A stretch of DNA of 64,000 nt from JAHEAO01 sp041633555 (GCA_041633555.1 JBFKFZ010000002.1:1-64000), one strand, 5' to 3'. Counted from the first letter of the stretch, positions 1 to 10,473 are shown. Notes: generated by a model not told the origin, from the sequence alone. Made by a program: numbers and translations.

Positions 1-108
1 AAATGCCGCCGGTTGGCGAAGGACTGGGAAAAAACAATTGAGAGCGCCGAGGCATGGATCCTCATCGCCCATATCCGCCGCATGACAAGACTACTCGCAA
101 GGGCTTGA
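1..108 (+). pseudogene. IS5-family transposase, C-terminal end only (cut by window edge)
   Basis: Frame 1 reads through to a TGA at 106-108 and encodes 35 residues with the typical C-terminal signature of IS5-type DDE transposases (RRLAKDWE, ESAEAW, LIAHIRRMTRLLAR). The rest lies upstream of the window, so whether the element is intact cannot be judged. This is too short to be found by ORF length and is recognised by its sequence motif. Confidence 0.8.
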
Positions 109-140
109 AAAACATCAACTCATTTTGAATCGGACTCTAA
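109..140 (+). mobile_element. Probable right end of the IS5-type element
   Basis: Just after the transposase stop comes GAATCGGACTC (127-137), which looks like an IS5-type terminal inverted repeat, followed by TAA at 138-140. IS5 elements of the IS427 kind typically duplicate a TNA trinucleotide, so TAA is a plausible target duplication. The left end is outside the window, so the pairing is inferred. Confidence 0.5.
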
Positions 141-422
141 GACACCGGCGGCCAGTGTCGATCTGAATCCTTGGATCATCAGGTTCCTCCATTCTCAGTT
201 TTTGAACACCTCCATTTGGTCCTATGGAGCAAAGCAGCCTTCATCGGCATCAAGAAGCTGTCTGTTCTTGAGCGCCGTGGGACCATAGCCCCACCCCGCG
301 ATCCACCAGACCACCGTGCAATTCTGGCGCGGGGGAAAGCGTTTTTACCCTTACGGGGAGGCCCCCAAAACCACCGATAGATAGGCATTGACGCCCCAGT
401 GCCGGGGCATTAGCTCGCGGGC
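141..422. other. Intergenic stretch between the IS end and the ABC-F gene, no gene recognised
   Basis: About 280 bases without a convincing coding region on either strand; the short open frames here have no recognisable motif. A GCCCC/GGGGC stem-loop occurs around 392-408, about 15 bases before the ATG at 423, and could form in the ABC-F leader. I see no clear promoter. Confidence 0.4.
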
Positions 423-2237
<1,815 letters not shown>

Positions 2238-2402
2238 GCTTGATTTGGCTTAGCTGGCAGCGGCGATCGGTGGTTATCTGCCTATAAATGCTCACGAAAA
2301 TGTGTTATCCTTACAATTCCTGGAACGCGGCATAGCTCGGAATTGTTAACCAAGCACGCAGCGATCGATTCCGGTCCTGCGGCATATGAATGGAGGCACG
2401 GA

Positions 2403-2987
2403 ATGAGAATTCTTGCGACGACGAGTGTTATTGCACTGACGGCGGCCCCGGTTCTTGCGGGCAGCCTGGATCAGCCCGTGATGACCGAACAGCCGGTCGT
2501 TCAGGCCGCCCCGATCGCCATCACCGGCGACTGGACCGGCGGATATGTCGGCGGCCAGCTGGGCTACGGCAATGTCGATGCCGGCGGCACCGATGGTGAC
2601 GGCGCCTTCGGCGGCCTGCATGCGGGCTACCAGAGCGACATGGGCACGTTCGTGGTCGGCGGTGAAGTCGATTACGACTTCGCCGATATCGAGCTCGATG
2701 GCGGCGGCTCGATCGACAACATCGCCCGTCTTAAACTGCGCGGCGGCTATGACATGGGCAATGCCCTCATCTACGCGACCGCCGGTGCGGCCTATGCCGA
2801 TGCCGATATCGGCGGATCCAACCTCAGCGACTGGGGCTGGCTGGCCGGTATCGGCCTTGACGTGAAGGTCAGCAGCAACGTGTCGGTCGGCGGCGAACTG
2901 CTCTATCACGAGTTCGACGATTTCGACAATTCCGGGGTGGATGTCGATGCGACGACGCTGGCGCTGCGCGCGTCTTACCATTTCTGA
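2403..2987 (+). CDS. Outer-membrane beta-barrel protein (OmpA-like/Omp25-31 type porin family)
   Basis: A 194-residue precursor with a signal peptide (MRILATTSVIALTAAPVLAGS) and alternating beta-strands such as GGYVGGQLGYG, ending in an aromatic residue (ASYHF), as expected for BAM-inserted barrels. The start at 2403 is preferred to an upstream in-frame ATG at 2343 because it gives a clean signal peptide and has GGAGG at 2391-2395. It probably forms a small eight-stranded barrel in the outer membrane. It has its own terminator and appears monocistronic. Confidence 0.85.
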   Translation: MRILATTSVIALTAAPVLAGSLDQPVMTEQPVVQAAPIAITGDWTGGYVGGQLGYGNVDAGGTDGDGAFGGLHAGYQSDMGTFVVGGEVDYDFADIELDGGGSIDNIARLKLRGGYDMGNALIYATAGAAYADADIGGSNLSDWGWLAGIGLDVKVSSNVSVGGELLYHEFDDFDNSGVDVDATTLALRASYHF

Positions 2988-3006
2988 GGACCGATGGTCC
3001 GACGGG

Positions 3007-3033
3007 AAAGGGCGCCTTCGTGGCGCCCTTTTT
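3007..3033. terminator. Bidirectional intrinsic terminator
   Basis: A perfect 10-bp stem AAAGGGCGCC (3007-3016)/GGCGCCCTTT (3022-3031), loop TTCGT, ending in a T run. It lies just after the beta-barrel gene and at the 3' end of the convergent decarboxylase gene, so it could end transcription both ways. Confidence 0.9.
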
Positions 3034-4418
3034 CATGCCTGCGTCAGATCGCGGAGCACGTCGAGCACGCACATCACGTCCGCGCGGGTGCAATCGAACT
3101 GCCCGACCTGCACGCGGATCACGAACCGGCCCAGGTGCCGGGTCTGGGTCAGGTAGATGCGGCCATCGTCGTTGATCCGGGCCAGAAGCGCCTCGGTCTC
3201 GGCATCGTCGCGGTAGCGGAAGCTGAAAAGCGACAACATCGGCTCTGTGGTGATCGCGAAGCCCGGCAGCCGGGCGATTTCGGCGCAAAGCTCGCGCGAC
3301 CAGGCGACGTGGTTGCGCAGGCGTTGTCGCAGCCCGTCCAGCCCATAGGCGCGCATAAGGAACCAGAGTTTCAGCGCCCGGAACCGGCGGCCCAGGGGCA
3401 CCGTCCATTCGTTGAAATTGGTGATCTCCGACTGGCCGAGCGTCTGCAGATAATCCGGGCGCAGCCCCAGCGTGCGCACTTGCGGCGCGGGATCGGCCAG
3501 GAACTGAACGGCGCAGTCGAAATTCGCACCGAGCCACTTATGCGGGTTGAAGACGACACTGTCGGCGGCGTCGACCCCGTCCCAGAGCGGACGGAATTCC
3601 GGGCAGATCATCGCCGAACCTGCCCAGGCGGCATCGACATGGGCATAGAGATCATGGGTCTTCGCGACCTTCAGCAAGTCCGCGATCCGGTCGGTGCCGC
3701 CGACCGAGGTGCCGCCGACCGAGAGAACGACCCCGGCGGGCAGCAGGCCATTGGCCCGGTCCCGCCGGATCGCGGCGTCGAGCGCCTCGGGGCGCATCGA
3801 GAGCGCGTCATCGGTCTCGACCTTCACCAGGTTCCGCTGGCCGATCCCGGCAATGCGGGCGGCTTTGTCTATGGAACTGTGAGTCTGGTCCGAGGCATAG
3901 ATCCGCAGGCCGGGCAGCCCGGCCAGCCCATCGTCATTGCCGCGCCAGCCAAGCGCCCGTTCGCGCATGGTCAGCACCGCCGAGAGCGTCGCGGTGGTGG
4001 CGCTGTCATGGATCGTGCCGGTGAAATGATCCGCCAGCCCCAGCGCATCGCGCAGCCAGCGGACCATCACCTCCTCGATCTCGGTCGCCGCCGGGGCGGT
4101 CTGCCAGAGCATCGCCTGTGCGGCCAGTGCGGCAGTCAGCTGTTCGGCGAGGATTGAGGCCGGCGCGGCATTGGCCGGGAAATAGGCGAAGAAGCGGGGA
4201 TGCTGCCAATGGGTCATCGCACCCGGCACGATGGCCTCGAAATCGGCGAAGATGCTCTCCATCGGTTCGGGCGCTTCGGGGGCGGCGGCGGGCAGTTTCG
4301 CCGCCGTCTCGCCCGGCGCGGGGCGGGCGCGGACCGGGCGGTCGCGCAAGCCGGCATGATAATCGCGGGTCCAGTCGGCGGCGCGTTTGGACCAGCGGTT
4401 GAGGTCGTCGTGGTTCAT
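3033..4418 (-). CDS. Group II PLP-dependent decarboxylase (aromatic-L-amino-acid/DDC-like)
   Basis: 461 residues, the usual length for group II decarboxylases. The PLP lysine sits in VVFNPHKWLG near residue 290, the family's NPHKW motif, and HVDAAWAG near 250 supplies the PLP-binding Asp. The N-terminus (DYHAGL) and the HWQHPRFFAYFP segment resemble DOPA/tryptophan/tyrosine decarboxylases, so a cytoplasmic aromatic amino acid or related substrate is likely but not fixed. Ends at the shared terminator. The start has only a weak ribosome site. Confidence 0.85.
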   Translation of the reverse strand: MNHDDLNRWSKRAADWTRDYHAGLRDRPVRARPAPGETAAKLPAAAPEAPEPMESIFADFEAIVPGAMTHWQHPRFFAYFPANAAPASILAEQLTAALAAQAMLWQTAPAATEIEEVMVRWLRDALGLADHFTGTIHDSATTATLSAVLTMRERALGWRGNDDGLAGLPGLRIYASDQTHSSIDKAARIAGIGQRNLVKVETDDALSMRPEALDAAIRRDRANGLLPAGVVLSVGGTSVGGTDRIADLLKVAKTHDLYAHVDAAWAGSAMICPEFRPLWDGVDAADSVVFNPHKWLGANFDCAVQFLADPAPQVRTLGLRPDYLQTLGQSEITNFNEWTVPLGRRFRALKLWFLMRAYGLDGLRQRLRNHVAWSRELCAEIARLPGFAITTEPMLSLFSFRYRDDAETEALLARINDDGRIYLTQTRHLGRFVIRVQVGQFDCTRADVMCVLDVLRDLTQA

Positions 4419-4470
4419 GGCGCGTCGTTGCCTTTTCTGGATGCGGGTCTTGCGGGTGCGGGAGCCTCCG

Positions 4471-4499
4471 GCGGGAGTACTTCCGCGAAGAAAAAGTCA
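4471..4499 (-). repeat. Post-stop extragenic repeat, copy 1
   Basis: On the minus strand the sequence from the TGA of the upstream gene onward (TGACTTTTTCTTCGCGGAAG, then TACTCCCGC) matches a second copy at 8494-8523 in almost every position. Both copies begin exactly at a stop codon. Confidence 0.6.
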
Positions 4500-5306
4500 G
4501 CCGAGAAGCTTGTCGATTTCCGCACCGCTGATGGAATGTGAGAGCGGCGAGAAATCGCCCTTGCCGAACATCGCTTTGGCCGCGTCATTCACGGCGCGGT
4601 GGGTGACGCGGGCGAGTGCAGAGCCAAGCGAGATCCGGGCGACACCGATGGCGGCGAAATCGGCGCGGCTCATCTGCACATAGGGTCCGGCGGCCAGCGC
4701 GTTGACCGGCTTGTCGGTGGCCTTGCAGATGGCGGCGAGGTCGTCGCGGGTCTTGGGCAGCGGCATGTAGAGGCAATCGGCCCCGGCCGCGTCGAAGGCG
4801 CGGATGCGTTTCAGCGCCTCGTCGATGTCATAGAGACCGTTCATCACGCCGTCGGCGCGGGCGACGAGGACGAAGTCGCGCTTGAGCGCCCGGGCGGCGG
4901 CGGCGGCGGCGCGGATCCGTTCGACGGCGAGGTCGAATTCGTAGGCGGTTTTCTTGGCTAGGACCGTGTCCTCGATCGAGATGCCGGCCAGTCCCGCCTC
5001 GGCGGCGACCCGGACAGTTTCGGCCAGATCCTCGGGCGCATCGGCAAAGCCGTTCTCGAAATCGCCGGAGACGGGCAGGGGTGTGGCGGCGACGAGGTCG
5101 ACCGCGTGGGACAGCGCCTGATCGCGGGAGATGCTGCCGTCGGGCAGGCCGAGCGTGAAGGCATGTGCCGCCGAGGAGGTGGCCAGCGCCTCGGCGCCAA
5201 GGGCTGCCAGCATCCTGGCGCTGCCGATATCCCAGGCATTGGCAAGGATGAACGGGTTGCCGGGCCGGTGCAGCGCGCGAAAGGCAGGGCCGGGATCGTG
5301 GGTCAT
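4497..5306 (-). CDS. Isocitrate lyase/PEP mutase superfamily protein
   Basis: 269 residues, the typical size of the PEP-mutase/oxaloacetate-decarboxylase-like branch. Visible family features are the N-terminal LANAWDIGSARML, the metal-site region SGDFENGFAD, GISIEDT, and PVNALAAG. Members cleave or form C-C or C-P bonds in small alpha-keto or 2-hydroxy acids; this subgroup is often annotated as phosphonomutase without proof. The start overlaps the end of the upstream aminotransferase gene by 4 bases, so the two are translationally coupled and may act on one pathway. Confidence 0.8.
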   Translation of the reverse strand: MTHDPGPAFRALHRPGNPFILANAWDIGSARMLAALGAEALATSSAAHAFTLGLPDGSISRDQALSHAVDLVAATPLPVSGDFENGFADAPEDLAETVRVAAEAGLAGISIEDTVLAKKTAYEFDLAVERIRAAAAAARALKRDFVLVARADGVMNGLYDIDEALKRIRAFDAAGADCLYMPLPKTRDDLAAICKATDKPVNALAAGPYVQMSRADFAAIGVARISLGSALARVTHRAVNDAAKAMFGKGDFSPLSHSISGAEIDKLLG

Positions 5307-6475
5307 CGGGCAAGCTCCTGGGCGAAGGTGAGGAGGCGGGTGAGCGCGAGGCGGAAGGCGTCGTCATCGACCGTCATCGCAACGCGCACGTGACCGGCGG
5401 CAGCCTTGCCGAAGCTCTCGCCCGGCATCACGGCGATATGGTGGGTGTCGAGCAGGCGGTCGGCGAAGACGTCGCCCGAAAGCCCGGTGGCGCGGATGTC
5501 GAGCATCACATACATCGCCCCGTCGGCCGGGATGGCGCGGACCACGTTTTGACCTTTCAGCAGATCGAGGGCGATCTTGCGGCGGCGGCGGAAGGGCTCG
5601 GAGATTTCCTCTTCCAGTGCCCGGCCCTGGCCAAGCGCAAAGACCGCCGCATCCTGGACGAAGCCCGAAACGCCGTAATTTGTGTGGGTGGCGAGGTTGC
5701 CGAGATGGGCGATTGCCTCTTTGGGGCCGACGATCCAGCCGCAACGGCTGCCGGTCATGGCATGGCTCTTCGACATTGAGCCGATCACAAGCGTGCGCTC
5801 TGCCATCCCCGGCAGCGTCCGCGGCGAGATATGTTCGCCATGCCAGACCTGCGTGTCATAGACCTCGTCCGAGATCAGCCAGAGGTCATGCTCGATGCAG
5901 ACCCGGGCGATGCCTTCGAGCGTCCTGCGCGTATAGACCGCGCCGGTGGGGTTGTTGGGCGAGTTGATCAGCAGCGATTTTGCGCCCTCTGCGCGGGCCG
6001 CGATTTCCGCGGGGTCGGGCTGAAACCCGTCGCGGCTGCGGGCCGGGACCGGTATCGGAACCGCGCCGACCGCCCGGACCGTGCCGGGATAGGTGGCGTA
6101 ATATGGATCGACGAAGAGCGCCATGTCGCCCGGATCGCAGACCGCCGCATGGGCGGCGAACAGCGCGGGCTGGCCGCCCGGCGTGATGACGACGTTTGCC
6201 GCCGTGGTGGCAATGCCGGTGCGCTCGGCGACGCGCAGGGCCACGGTCTGGCGCAGCAGCGGGGAGCCCGGCACGCTGGCATAGCCGGTATTGCCCTCTT
6301 TCGCCGAGCCATACATCGCCGCGAGAATGGCGGGCGCGGTGCGGATGTCATGCTCGCCGATGGTCAGCTGGATAACCGCTATGCCCTCGCCGACCATCCG
6401 CTTGGCCTTGTTCGACAGGTCCCAGCCGTCCGAGCCGCCGCCCGTAAGCCCGGTTATGGTTCTTGAAAGATGCAT
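5303..6475 (-). CDS. Fold-type I PLP aminotransferase (class I/II)
   Basis: 390 residues. The PLP lysine is in GSMSKSHAMTGSRCGW near residue 235; SPNNPTGAVY and SDEVYD provide the Asn, Asp and Tyr cofactor contacts. The start at 6475 is chosen over an in-frame ATG 13 codons upstream because GGAGGCG lies 6-7 bases in front of it. A TTGACA -35-like hexamer lies at 6522-6527 on the minus strand, without a good -10. The substrate is not evident; the downstream partner is a PEP-mutase-like enzyme. Confidence 0.85.
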   Translation of the reverse strand: MHLSRTITGLTGGGSDGWDLSNKAKRMVGEGIAVIQLTIGEHDIRTAPAILAAMYGSAKEGNTGYASVPGSPLLRQTVALRVAERTGIATTAANVVITPGGQPALFAAHAAVCDPGDMALFVDPYYATYPGTVRAVGAVPIPVPARSRDGFQPDPAEIAARAEGAKSLLINSPNNPTGAVYTRRTLEGIARVCIEHDLWLISDEVYDTQVWHGEHISPRTLPGMAERTLVIGSMSKSHAMTGSRCGWIVGPKEAIAHLGNLATHTNYGVSGFVQDAAVFALGQGRALEEEISEPFRRRRKIALDLLKGQNVVRAIPADGAMYVMLDIRATGLSGDVFADRLLDTHHIAVMPGESFGKAAAGHVRVAMTVDDDAFRLALTRLLTFAQELAR

Positions 6476-6676
6476 CTCGCCTCCTCCGGTCTGCGCGGAA
6501 AGGGCCATGTGCAACGGGATTTGTCAAATGACGGATTGATGACGCTGCGGGTCGGGCGTTCCGGGCCGCGATCAGGGGCATGAATTCGATAGCCGGCGAC
6601 CGTGTTCGGGCAGGTTTACGAGCCACGGCCGCGCAGCAGCCGCCTTGATAGATAATGCGACGAGGTCCCGATCCGG

Positions 6677-7372
6677 TCAGATGCCGCCCGGACTCCACAT
6701 CATTGATAATGCGAGAAGGCCGGCAATGACGGTTTCACGAAGTCTGGTGTCGTCGGTTGTAGGCAATATCACTTCCTGTACATCGCCCAAGGCAACTCCG
6801 CCGACCGGCTTGCCGTCGATCTCGAAGAGATAGCCGAGCGGCACCGGCGAACGTTTCAGAGTGTCCTTCATCTTGTGCACCGAGCGGATCTGCAGGACGG
6901 TTCCATCCATGTTGATTTCGCCACGCTGCGCCATTCGGGTTCCATGGCTTCCGATGGACTCGACGTTCTTCTGCAACTCGAAGGAGGCATGCATCGGCTG
7001 TCCGCTTTGCATGAAGGCAGAGTGAAACGCGCTCCGCTGCGGCACAAAGGCCGGATAATTGATCTTGGCGACCATGGGGCCGGTCTTGCAGACAGCGTGA
7101 ATGCCCCCGGGATTTGCAAACCCGGCAAGCGTGAAACTCGACTTCTTGCCGGGCTGCGTGGACTGGAAATTGACAACGTTTCCGTCCCGTTGGCGTTCGC
7201 CGGTGAATTCAGCGACGGTATACTTGGACTTGAGCGTGTTCATGTCAGAAATCTTCAGGGCTTCGGTCGAAACAGCAAATTCCTCCGGCATCGAAACGAC
7301 AGATGTTTGTGCATTCGCACTGTGGGCAAGCGACAGCAAACCTGCTGCCACTGCAAAGCGCAGGGCAATCAT
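6677..7372 (-). CDS. Exported protein of unknown function
   Basis: 231 residues with a signal peptide (MIALRFAVAAGLLSLAHSANAQ). The start at 7372 is preferred to a longer frame because it begins exactly at that peptide. The mature part is beta-rich with one cysteine (AVCKTG) and no transmembrane segment. I do not recognise the family. It stands alone between the aminotransferase and soxR genes, all on the minus strand, with about 120 bases to soxR. Confidence 0.65.
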   Translation of the reverse strand: MIALRFAVAAGLLSLAHSANAQTSVVSMPEEFAVSTEALKISDMNTLKSKYTVAEFTGERQRDGNVVNFQSTQPGKKSSFTLAGFANPGGIHAVCKTGPMVAKINYPAFVPQRSAFHSAFMQSGQPMHASFELQKNVESIGSHGTRMAQRGEINMDGTVLQIRSVHKMKDTLKRSPVPLGYLFEIDGKPVGGVALGDVQEVILPTTDDTRLRETVIAGLLALSMMWSPGGI

Positions 7373-7494
7373 TTTCAATGTTCCCGAATTAAGGTGACGA
7401 ATGTTCCATGATTTGTCCAAAGTGTCTGAGTCGCAAAGAAGTTTCTTTTTTCGGCCGCACCCGGCCAAAGGCCACAGGGCGTATCCAAGACCGG

Positions 7495-7956
7495 TCAGCC
7501 TTCAACGGGACCAGGTGTATCGCCCAGGAGGTAGCGCGGACCCTGGCCCTTTTCGGCGGCGACATCCTTGCGGTTGTAGAGGTGGCATTGCCTGAGCGAC
7601 AGGCAGCCGCAGCCGATGCATTTGTCGAGCCGGTCGCGGAGTGCGATCAGCCCCGCAATCCGGGCGTCGAGTTCTTTGCCGAAATGCCGGCTGATCCGGG
7701 TCCAGTCGGCCTTGGTGGGCGTGCGCCGCTCGGGCAGGGCGGCGAATTCAGCGCGGATCTCGGCGAGGCTGAAACCCAGCCGCTGCGCGATCATCACGAA
7801 GGAGAGCCGCCTTATATCGGCGCGCTCAAAGCGGCGCTGGCCGCCCGCGTTGCGGTCGGGGCACACAAGGCCCAGATCCTCGTAGAACCGGATCGCCGAA
7901 TGGGCGAGGCCGGTACGCTCGGCGATCTGGCCGATGCTGAGGCCGCGGCTCTGCAT
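7495..7956 (-). CDS. soxR: Redox-sensitive transcriptional activator SoxR (MerR family)
   Basis: 153 residues: an N-terminal MerR helix-turn-helix (IGQIAERTGLAHSAIRFYED, residues 8-27), a dimerisation helix, then CIGCGCLSLRQC with Cys 113, 116, 118 and 124. This C-X2-C-X-C-X5-C motif holds the [2Fe-2S] cluster whose oxidation by redox-cycling compounds switches SoxR on. The start at 7956 has AAGGAG in front and begins the conserved MerR domain. It is divergent from a VOC gene, with a SoxR box between. Not to be confused with the ArsR-type SoxR of sulfur oxidation. Confidence 0.95.
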   Translation of the reverse strand: MQSRGLSIGQIAERTGLAHSAIRFYEDLGLVCPDRNAGGQRRFERADIRRLSFVMIAQRLGFSLAEIRAEFAALPERRTPTKADWTRISRHFGKELDARIAGLIALRDRLDKCIGCGCLSLRQCHLYNRKDVAAEKGQGPRYLLGDTPGPVEG

Positions 7957-7967
7957 GACATTTCTCC

Positions 7968-7999
7968 TTGACCTCAACCTTAGTTGAAGAATTACCCCT
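7968..7999. promoter_or_regulatory. SoxR box and overlapping promoter of the VOC gene
   Basis: TTGACC (7968-7973) serves as a -35 and overlaps the dyad CCTCAACCTTAGTTGAAG (7972-7989), followed by AATTAC. The layout closely matches the E. coli soxS promoter (CCTCAAG/CTTGAGG dyad in an over-long spacer). It lies between soxR and the VOC gene and should serve both. Confidence 0.8.
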
Positions 8000-8033
8000 G
8001 AGTCGGACATCGATCAAGAGGAAAGGAAAGACG

Positions 8034-8423
8034 ATGGCGAAAGGCCTACTGGAACATGTGAACATCACGGTGCGCGACCCCGACAAGACGGCCGAATGGC
8101 TCTGCGAGCTCTTCGGTTGGAAAGTACGCTGGCGCGGCGAGGCGATCCATGGTGGGCTGACCGTGCATGTCGGCTCGGACGAGCAGTATCTGGCGGTCTA
8201 TACCGGCCCCGGCGACAAGCCGCAGGTAGAGCCGAACGACAGCTATACCCAGCGCGGCGGGCTGAACCATGTCGGCGTAGTGGTCGAAGATCTCGACGCG
8301 GCCGAGAAGCGGATCGAGGCGCTGGGATTCAAGGCCCACACCCATGCCGATTACGAGCCGGGGCGGCGATTCTATTTCCGCGACACGGACGGCATTGAGT
8401 TCGAGGTGGTCAGCTACGCCTGA
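8034..8423 (+). CDS. VOC family protein (glyoxalase/bleomycin-resistance fold), SoxR target
   Basis: 129 residues with two beta-alpha-beta-beta-beta units, starting LLEHVNITVRD and ending FYFRDTDGIEFEVVSY, with a metal-site Glu in the last strand. Start at 8034 with GGAAAGG upstream; an earlier in-frame ATG at 7968 lies in the SoxR box and is rejected. VOC proteins include glyoxalases, dioxygenases and antibiotic-binding proteins. Control by SoxR suggests a role in handling redox-active or quinone-like compounds, which is inference from position. Confidence 0.85.
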   Translation: MAKGLLEHVNITVRDPDKTAEWLCELFGWKVRWRGEAIHGGLTVHVGSDEQYLAVYTGPGDKPQVEPNDSYTQRGGLNHVGVVVEDLDAAEKRIEALGFKAHTHADYEPGRRFYFRDTDGIEFEVVSYA

Positions 8424-8461
8424 GGAAATTGCGCCGCCCTGCAGGCGGCAAGAGAGGTATT

Positions 8462-8483
8462 GCGAGGCCCTCCGGGGCCTCGC
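8462..8483. terminator. Stem-loop between convergent genes
   Basis: GCGAGGCCC (8462-8470) pairs with GGGGCCTCGC (8474-8483), about 40 bases after the VOC stop. There is no strong T run, so it may be a terminator or only an mRNA-stabilising stem. Confidence 0.5.
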
Positions 8484-8493
8484 GGCGCTTCGC

Positions 8494-8523
8494 GCGGGGA
8501 GTACTTCGGCAAAGAAAATGTCA
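8494..8523 (-). repeat. Post-stop extragenic repeat, copy 2
   Basis: Matches the element at 4471-4499. On the minus strand it begins with the TGA of the MmcQ/YjbR gene and runs TGACATTTTCTTTGCCGAAG, then TACTCCCCGC. Confidence 0.6.
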
Positions 8524-8877
8524 GTCGGGATCGGGGAACGGGGCGAGGGTTGCCTGCGACTTTTTCGTCAGCCCCTTGCGGATGATCCGGTAGGCGATGT
8601 GCAGCCGGTCCTTGAGTTCAGCCTCATCCACCTTGTCCCAGTCAATGAGCACCCAGCTCTTGTGGAAATAGGGCGCGCGGGTGGCGCGGCCGACCTCGAT
8701 AAGGAGTTGTGCGGTCTCGATATCGGGGGTCTTGACCGAAACACCCGGCGTCACCGCGCCGATACAGGCGAACATCTTGCCGCCGACCTTCCAGGCGTCA
8801 TGGCCGCCGCCCCAGGGGTCGGAAACTTCGGCGCCGGGCAGGTCCTTGCAGATGGTATTGACCAGTTCGCGGGACAT
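8521..8877 (-). CDS. MmcQ/YjbR family protein
   Basis: 118 residues, the usual length for this small single-domain family (CyaY-like DNA-binding fold). Recognisable segments are SDPWGGGHDAWKVGGKMFACIG near the N-terminus and the APYFHKSWVLIDW segment. Molecular function of the family is not established; some members have been suggested to bind DNA. Single gene, convergent with the VOC gene. Confidence 0.8.
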   Translation of the reverse strand: MSRELVNTICKDLPGAEVSDPWGGGHDAWKVGGKMFACIGAVTPGVSVKTPDIETAQLLIEVGRATRAPYFHKSWVLIDWDKVDEAELKDRLHIAYRIIRKGLTKKSQATLAPFPDPD

Positions 8878-9084
8878 GGCGGCAGGATCGGGCTTTCGGC
8901 GAGGTCATGCAAGAGGCTTGGCAGCAGCGGGGTTTCGGTGGTAGGACTTTGCCCATGACCAGACGCGCCGCCATCATCCGCTGCATTATCACCTGCTGAC
9001 ACACGTCGCGGGCCGGTCACCTTTTCCCTGAAAGAAGAAGTTGCTAAAGCCCGCGGGGCAGACCCGTTCCCGAGGACTCGTTTC

Positions 9085-10473
9085 ATGACGATCAGGCTTT
9101 ACAACACCAGGACACGCGCGAAGGAGGATTTCGAGCCGCTCGATCCCGCGAATGTGCGGATGTATGTCTGCGGCCCGACGGTCTATGACCGGGCGCATCT
9201 GGGCAATGCGCGGGCGGTGGTGGTGTTCGACGTGCTCTACCGGCTGCTCCGTCATGAATACGGGGGCGATCACGTCACTTATGTGCGGAACTTCACCGAC
9301 GTCGATGACAAGATCAACGCCGAGGCGCTGCGGCGGCGCGAGGCGGGCGTGACGGGCACTTTGGAGGAGCTGGTGCAGGCGCGCTCGGACGAGACGATCC
9401 GTTGGTATCACGTGGACATGGACGCGCTGGGGGCGCTGCGGCCCGACAATGAACCACGGGCGACCGAGTGGATCGGCGCGATGATCGCGATGATCGAGGA
9501 CCTGATCGGTAAGGGCCATGCCTACGAGGCTGAGGGCCATGTGCTCTTCGCGGTCGAGAGCTACAGGGATTATGGCCGGCTGTCGGGCCGGTCGGTCGAG
9601 GACATGATCGGGGGCGCGCGGGTCGAGGTCGCGCCCTACAAGCGCAATCCGATGGATTTCGTGCTGTGGAAGCCCTCGGATGACGAATTGCCGGGATGGG
9701 AGAGCCCCTGGGGAAGGGGCCGGCCGGGCTGGCATATCGAATGCTCGGCGATGGCCGACGCGCTTCTGGGCAAGAGCTTCGACATCCATGGCGGCGGCAT
9801 CGACCTGCAATTCCCGCACCACGAGAACGAGATCGCGCAATCGGCCTGCGCGCATCCCGACGGCGATTTCGCCAAGGTCTGGATGCATAACGAGATGCTG
9901 CAGGTCGAGGGCAGGAAGATGTCGAAGTCGCTCGGCAATTTCTTCACCGTGCGGGATTTGCTGGATCAGGGCGTGCCGGGCGAGGTGATCCGTTTCGTGA
10001 TGCTGTCGACGCACTACCGGAAGCCGATGGACTGGACGGAGAAGAAGCGGCGGGAGGCGGAGGCGACGCTCGGCAAATGGCACCGAATGCGGGGTGGAAA
10101 CACCGCGGGAGCCGTGCCACCACGTCTTGTCGAAGCGCTTTCCGATGACCTCAATACCCATATGGCCCTGCAGATTCTGCTTGAGATCGCGAATTCGGGC
10201 GACATCGCTGGACTTCTCGGAGGGCTGAAACTTCTTGGTTTGAAGACAATCGACGCCGAGATGATTGAAGAAATTCGTGATGGCGAGAGGGAACTTATCG
10301 AAGAACTGGTCGAAGCGAGGCGTCTGGCCCGTGAGGAGCGGGACTTTGAACGTGCCGACGCGCTCCGCGATGCTTTTGCGGCTGCGGGTGTCGAGGTGAC
10401 CGATACGCCCGAGGGCACGACTTGGAAGATTGGCAATGGCTTCGACGCATCCAAACTGGAGTCAGTCAGATGA
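9085..10473 (+). CDS. cysS: Cysteine--tRNA ligase
   Basis: Charges tRNA-Cys with cysteine in the cytoplasm. 462 residues, normal for bacterial CysRS. The class I signatures are present: YVCGPTVYDRAHLGNAR near 27-43 (zinc Cys and HIGH-equivalent HLGN) and GRKMSKSLGNF near 275 (KMSKS). WHIECSA and GGIDLQFPHHENE supply the remaining zinc ligands. The C-terminal anticodon-binding helices (LVEARRLAREERDFERADALRD) are complete. Confidence 0.97.
   Translation: MTIRLYNTRTRAKEDFEPLDPANVRMYVCGPTVYDRAHLGNARAVVVFDVLYRLLRHEYGGDHVTYVRNFTDVDDKINAEALRRREAGVTGTLEELVQARSDETIRWYHVDMDALGALRPDNEPRATEWIGAMIAMIEDLIGKGHAYEAEGHVLFAVESYRDYGRLSGRSVEDMIGGARVEVAPYKRNPMDFVLWKPSDDELPGWESPWGRGRPGWHIECSAMADALLGKSFDIHGGGIDLQFPHHENEIAQSACAHPDGDFAKVWMHNEMLQVEGRKMSKSLGNFFTVRDLLDQGVPGEVIRFVMLSTHYRKPMDWTEKKRREAEATLGKWHRMRGGNTAGAVPPRLVEALSDDLNTHMALQILLEIANSGDIAGLLGGLKLLGLKTIDAEMIEEIRDGERELIEELVEARRLAREERDFERADALRDAFAAAGVEVTDTPEGTTWKIGNGFDASKLESVR

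Noticed and set aside
2994..4157. Long plus-strand open frame opposite the PLP decarboxylase
   Set aside because: Antisense to a clear family member; its Arg/Gly/Asp-rich composition is that of a high-GC shadow frame.
7968..8033. Earlier in-frame start for the VOC gene
   Set aside because: It lies inside the SoxR box and -35 region; the start at 8034 has a ribosome site and begins the VOC domain.
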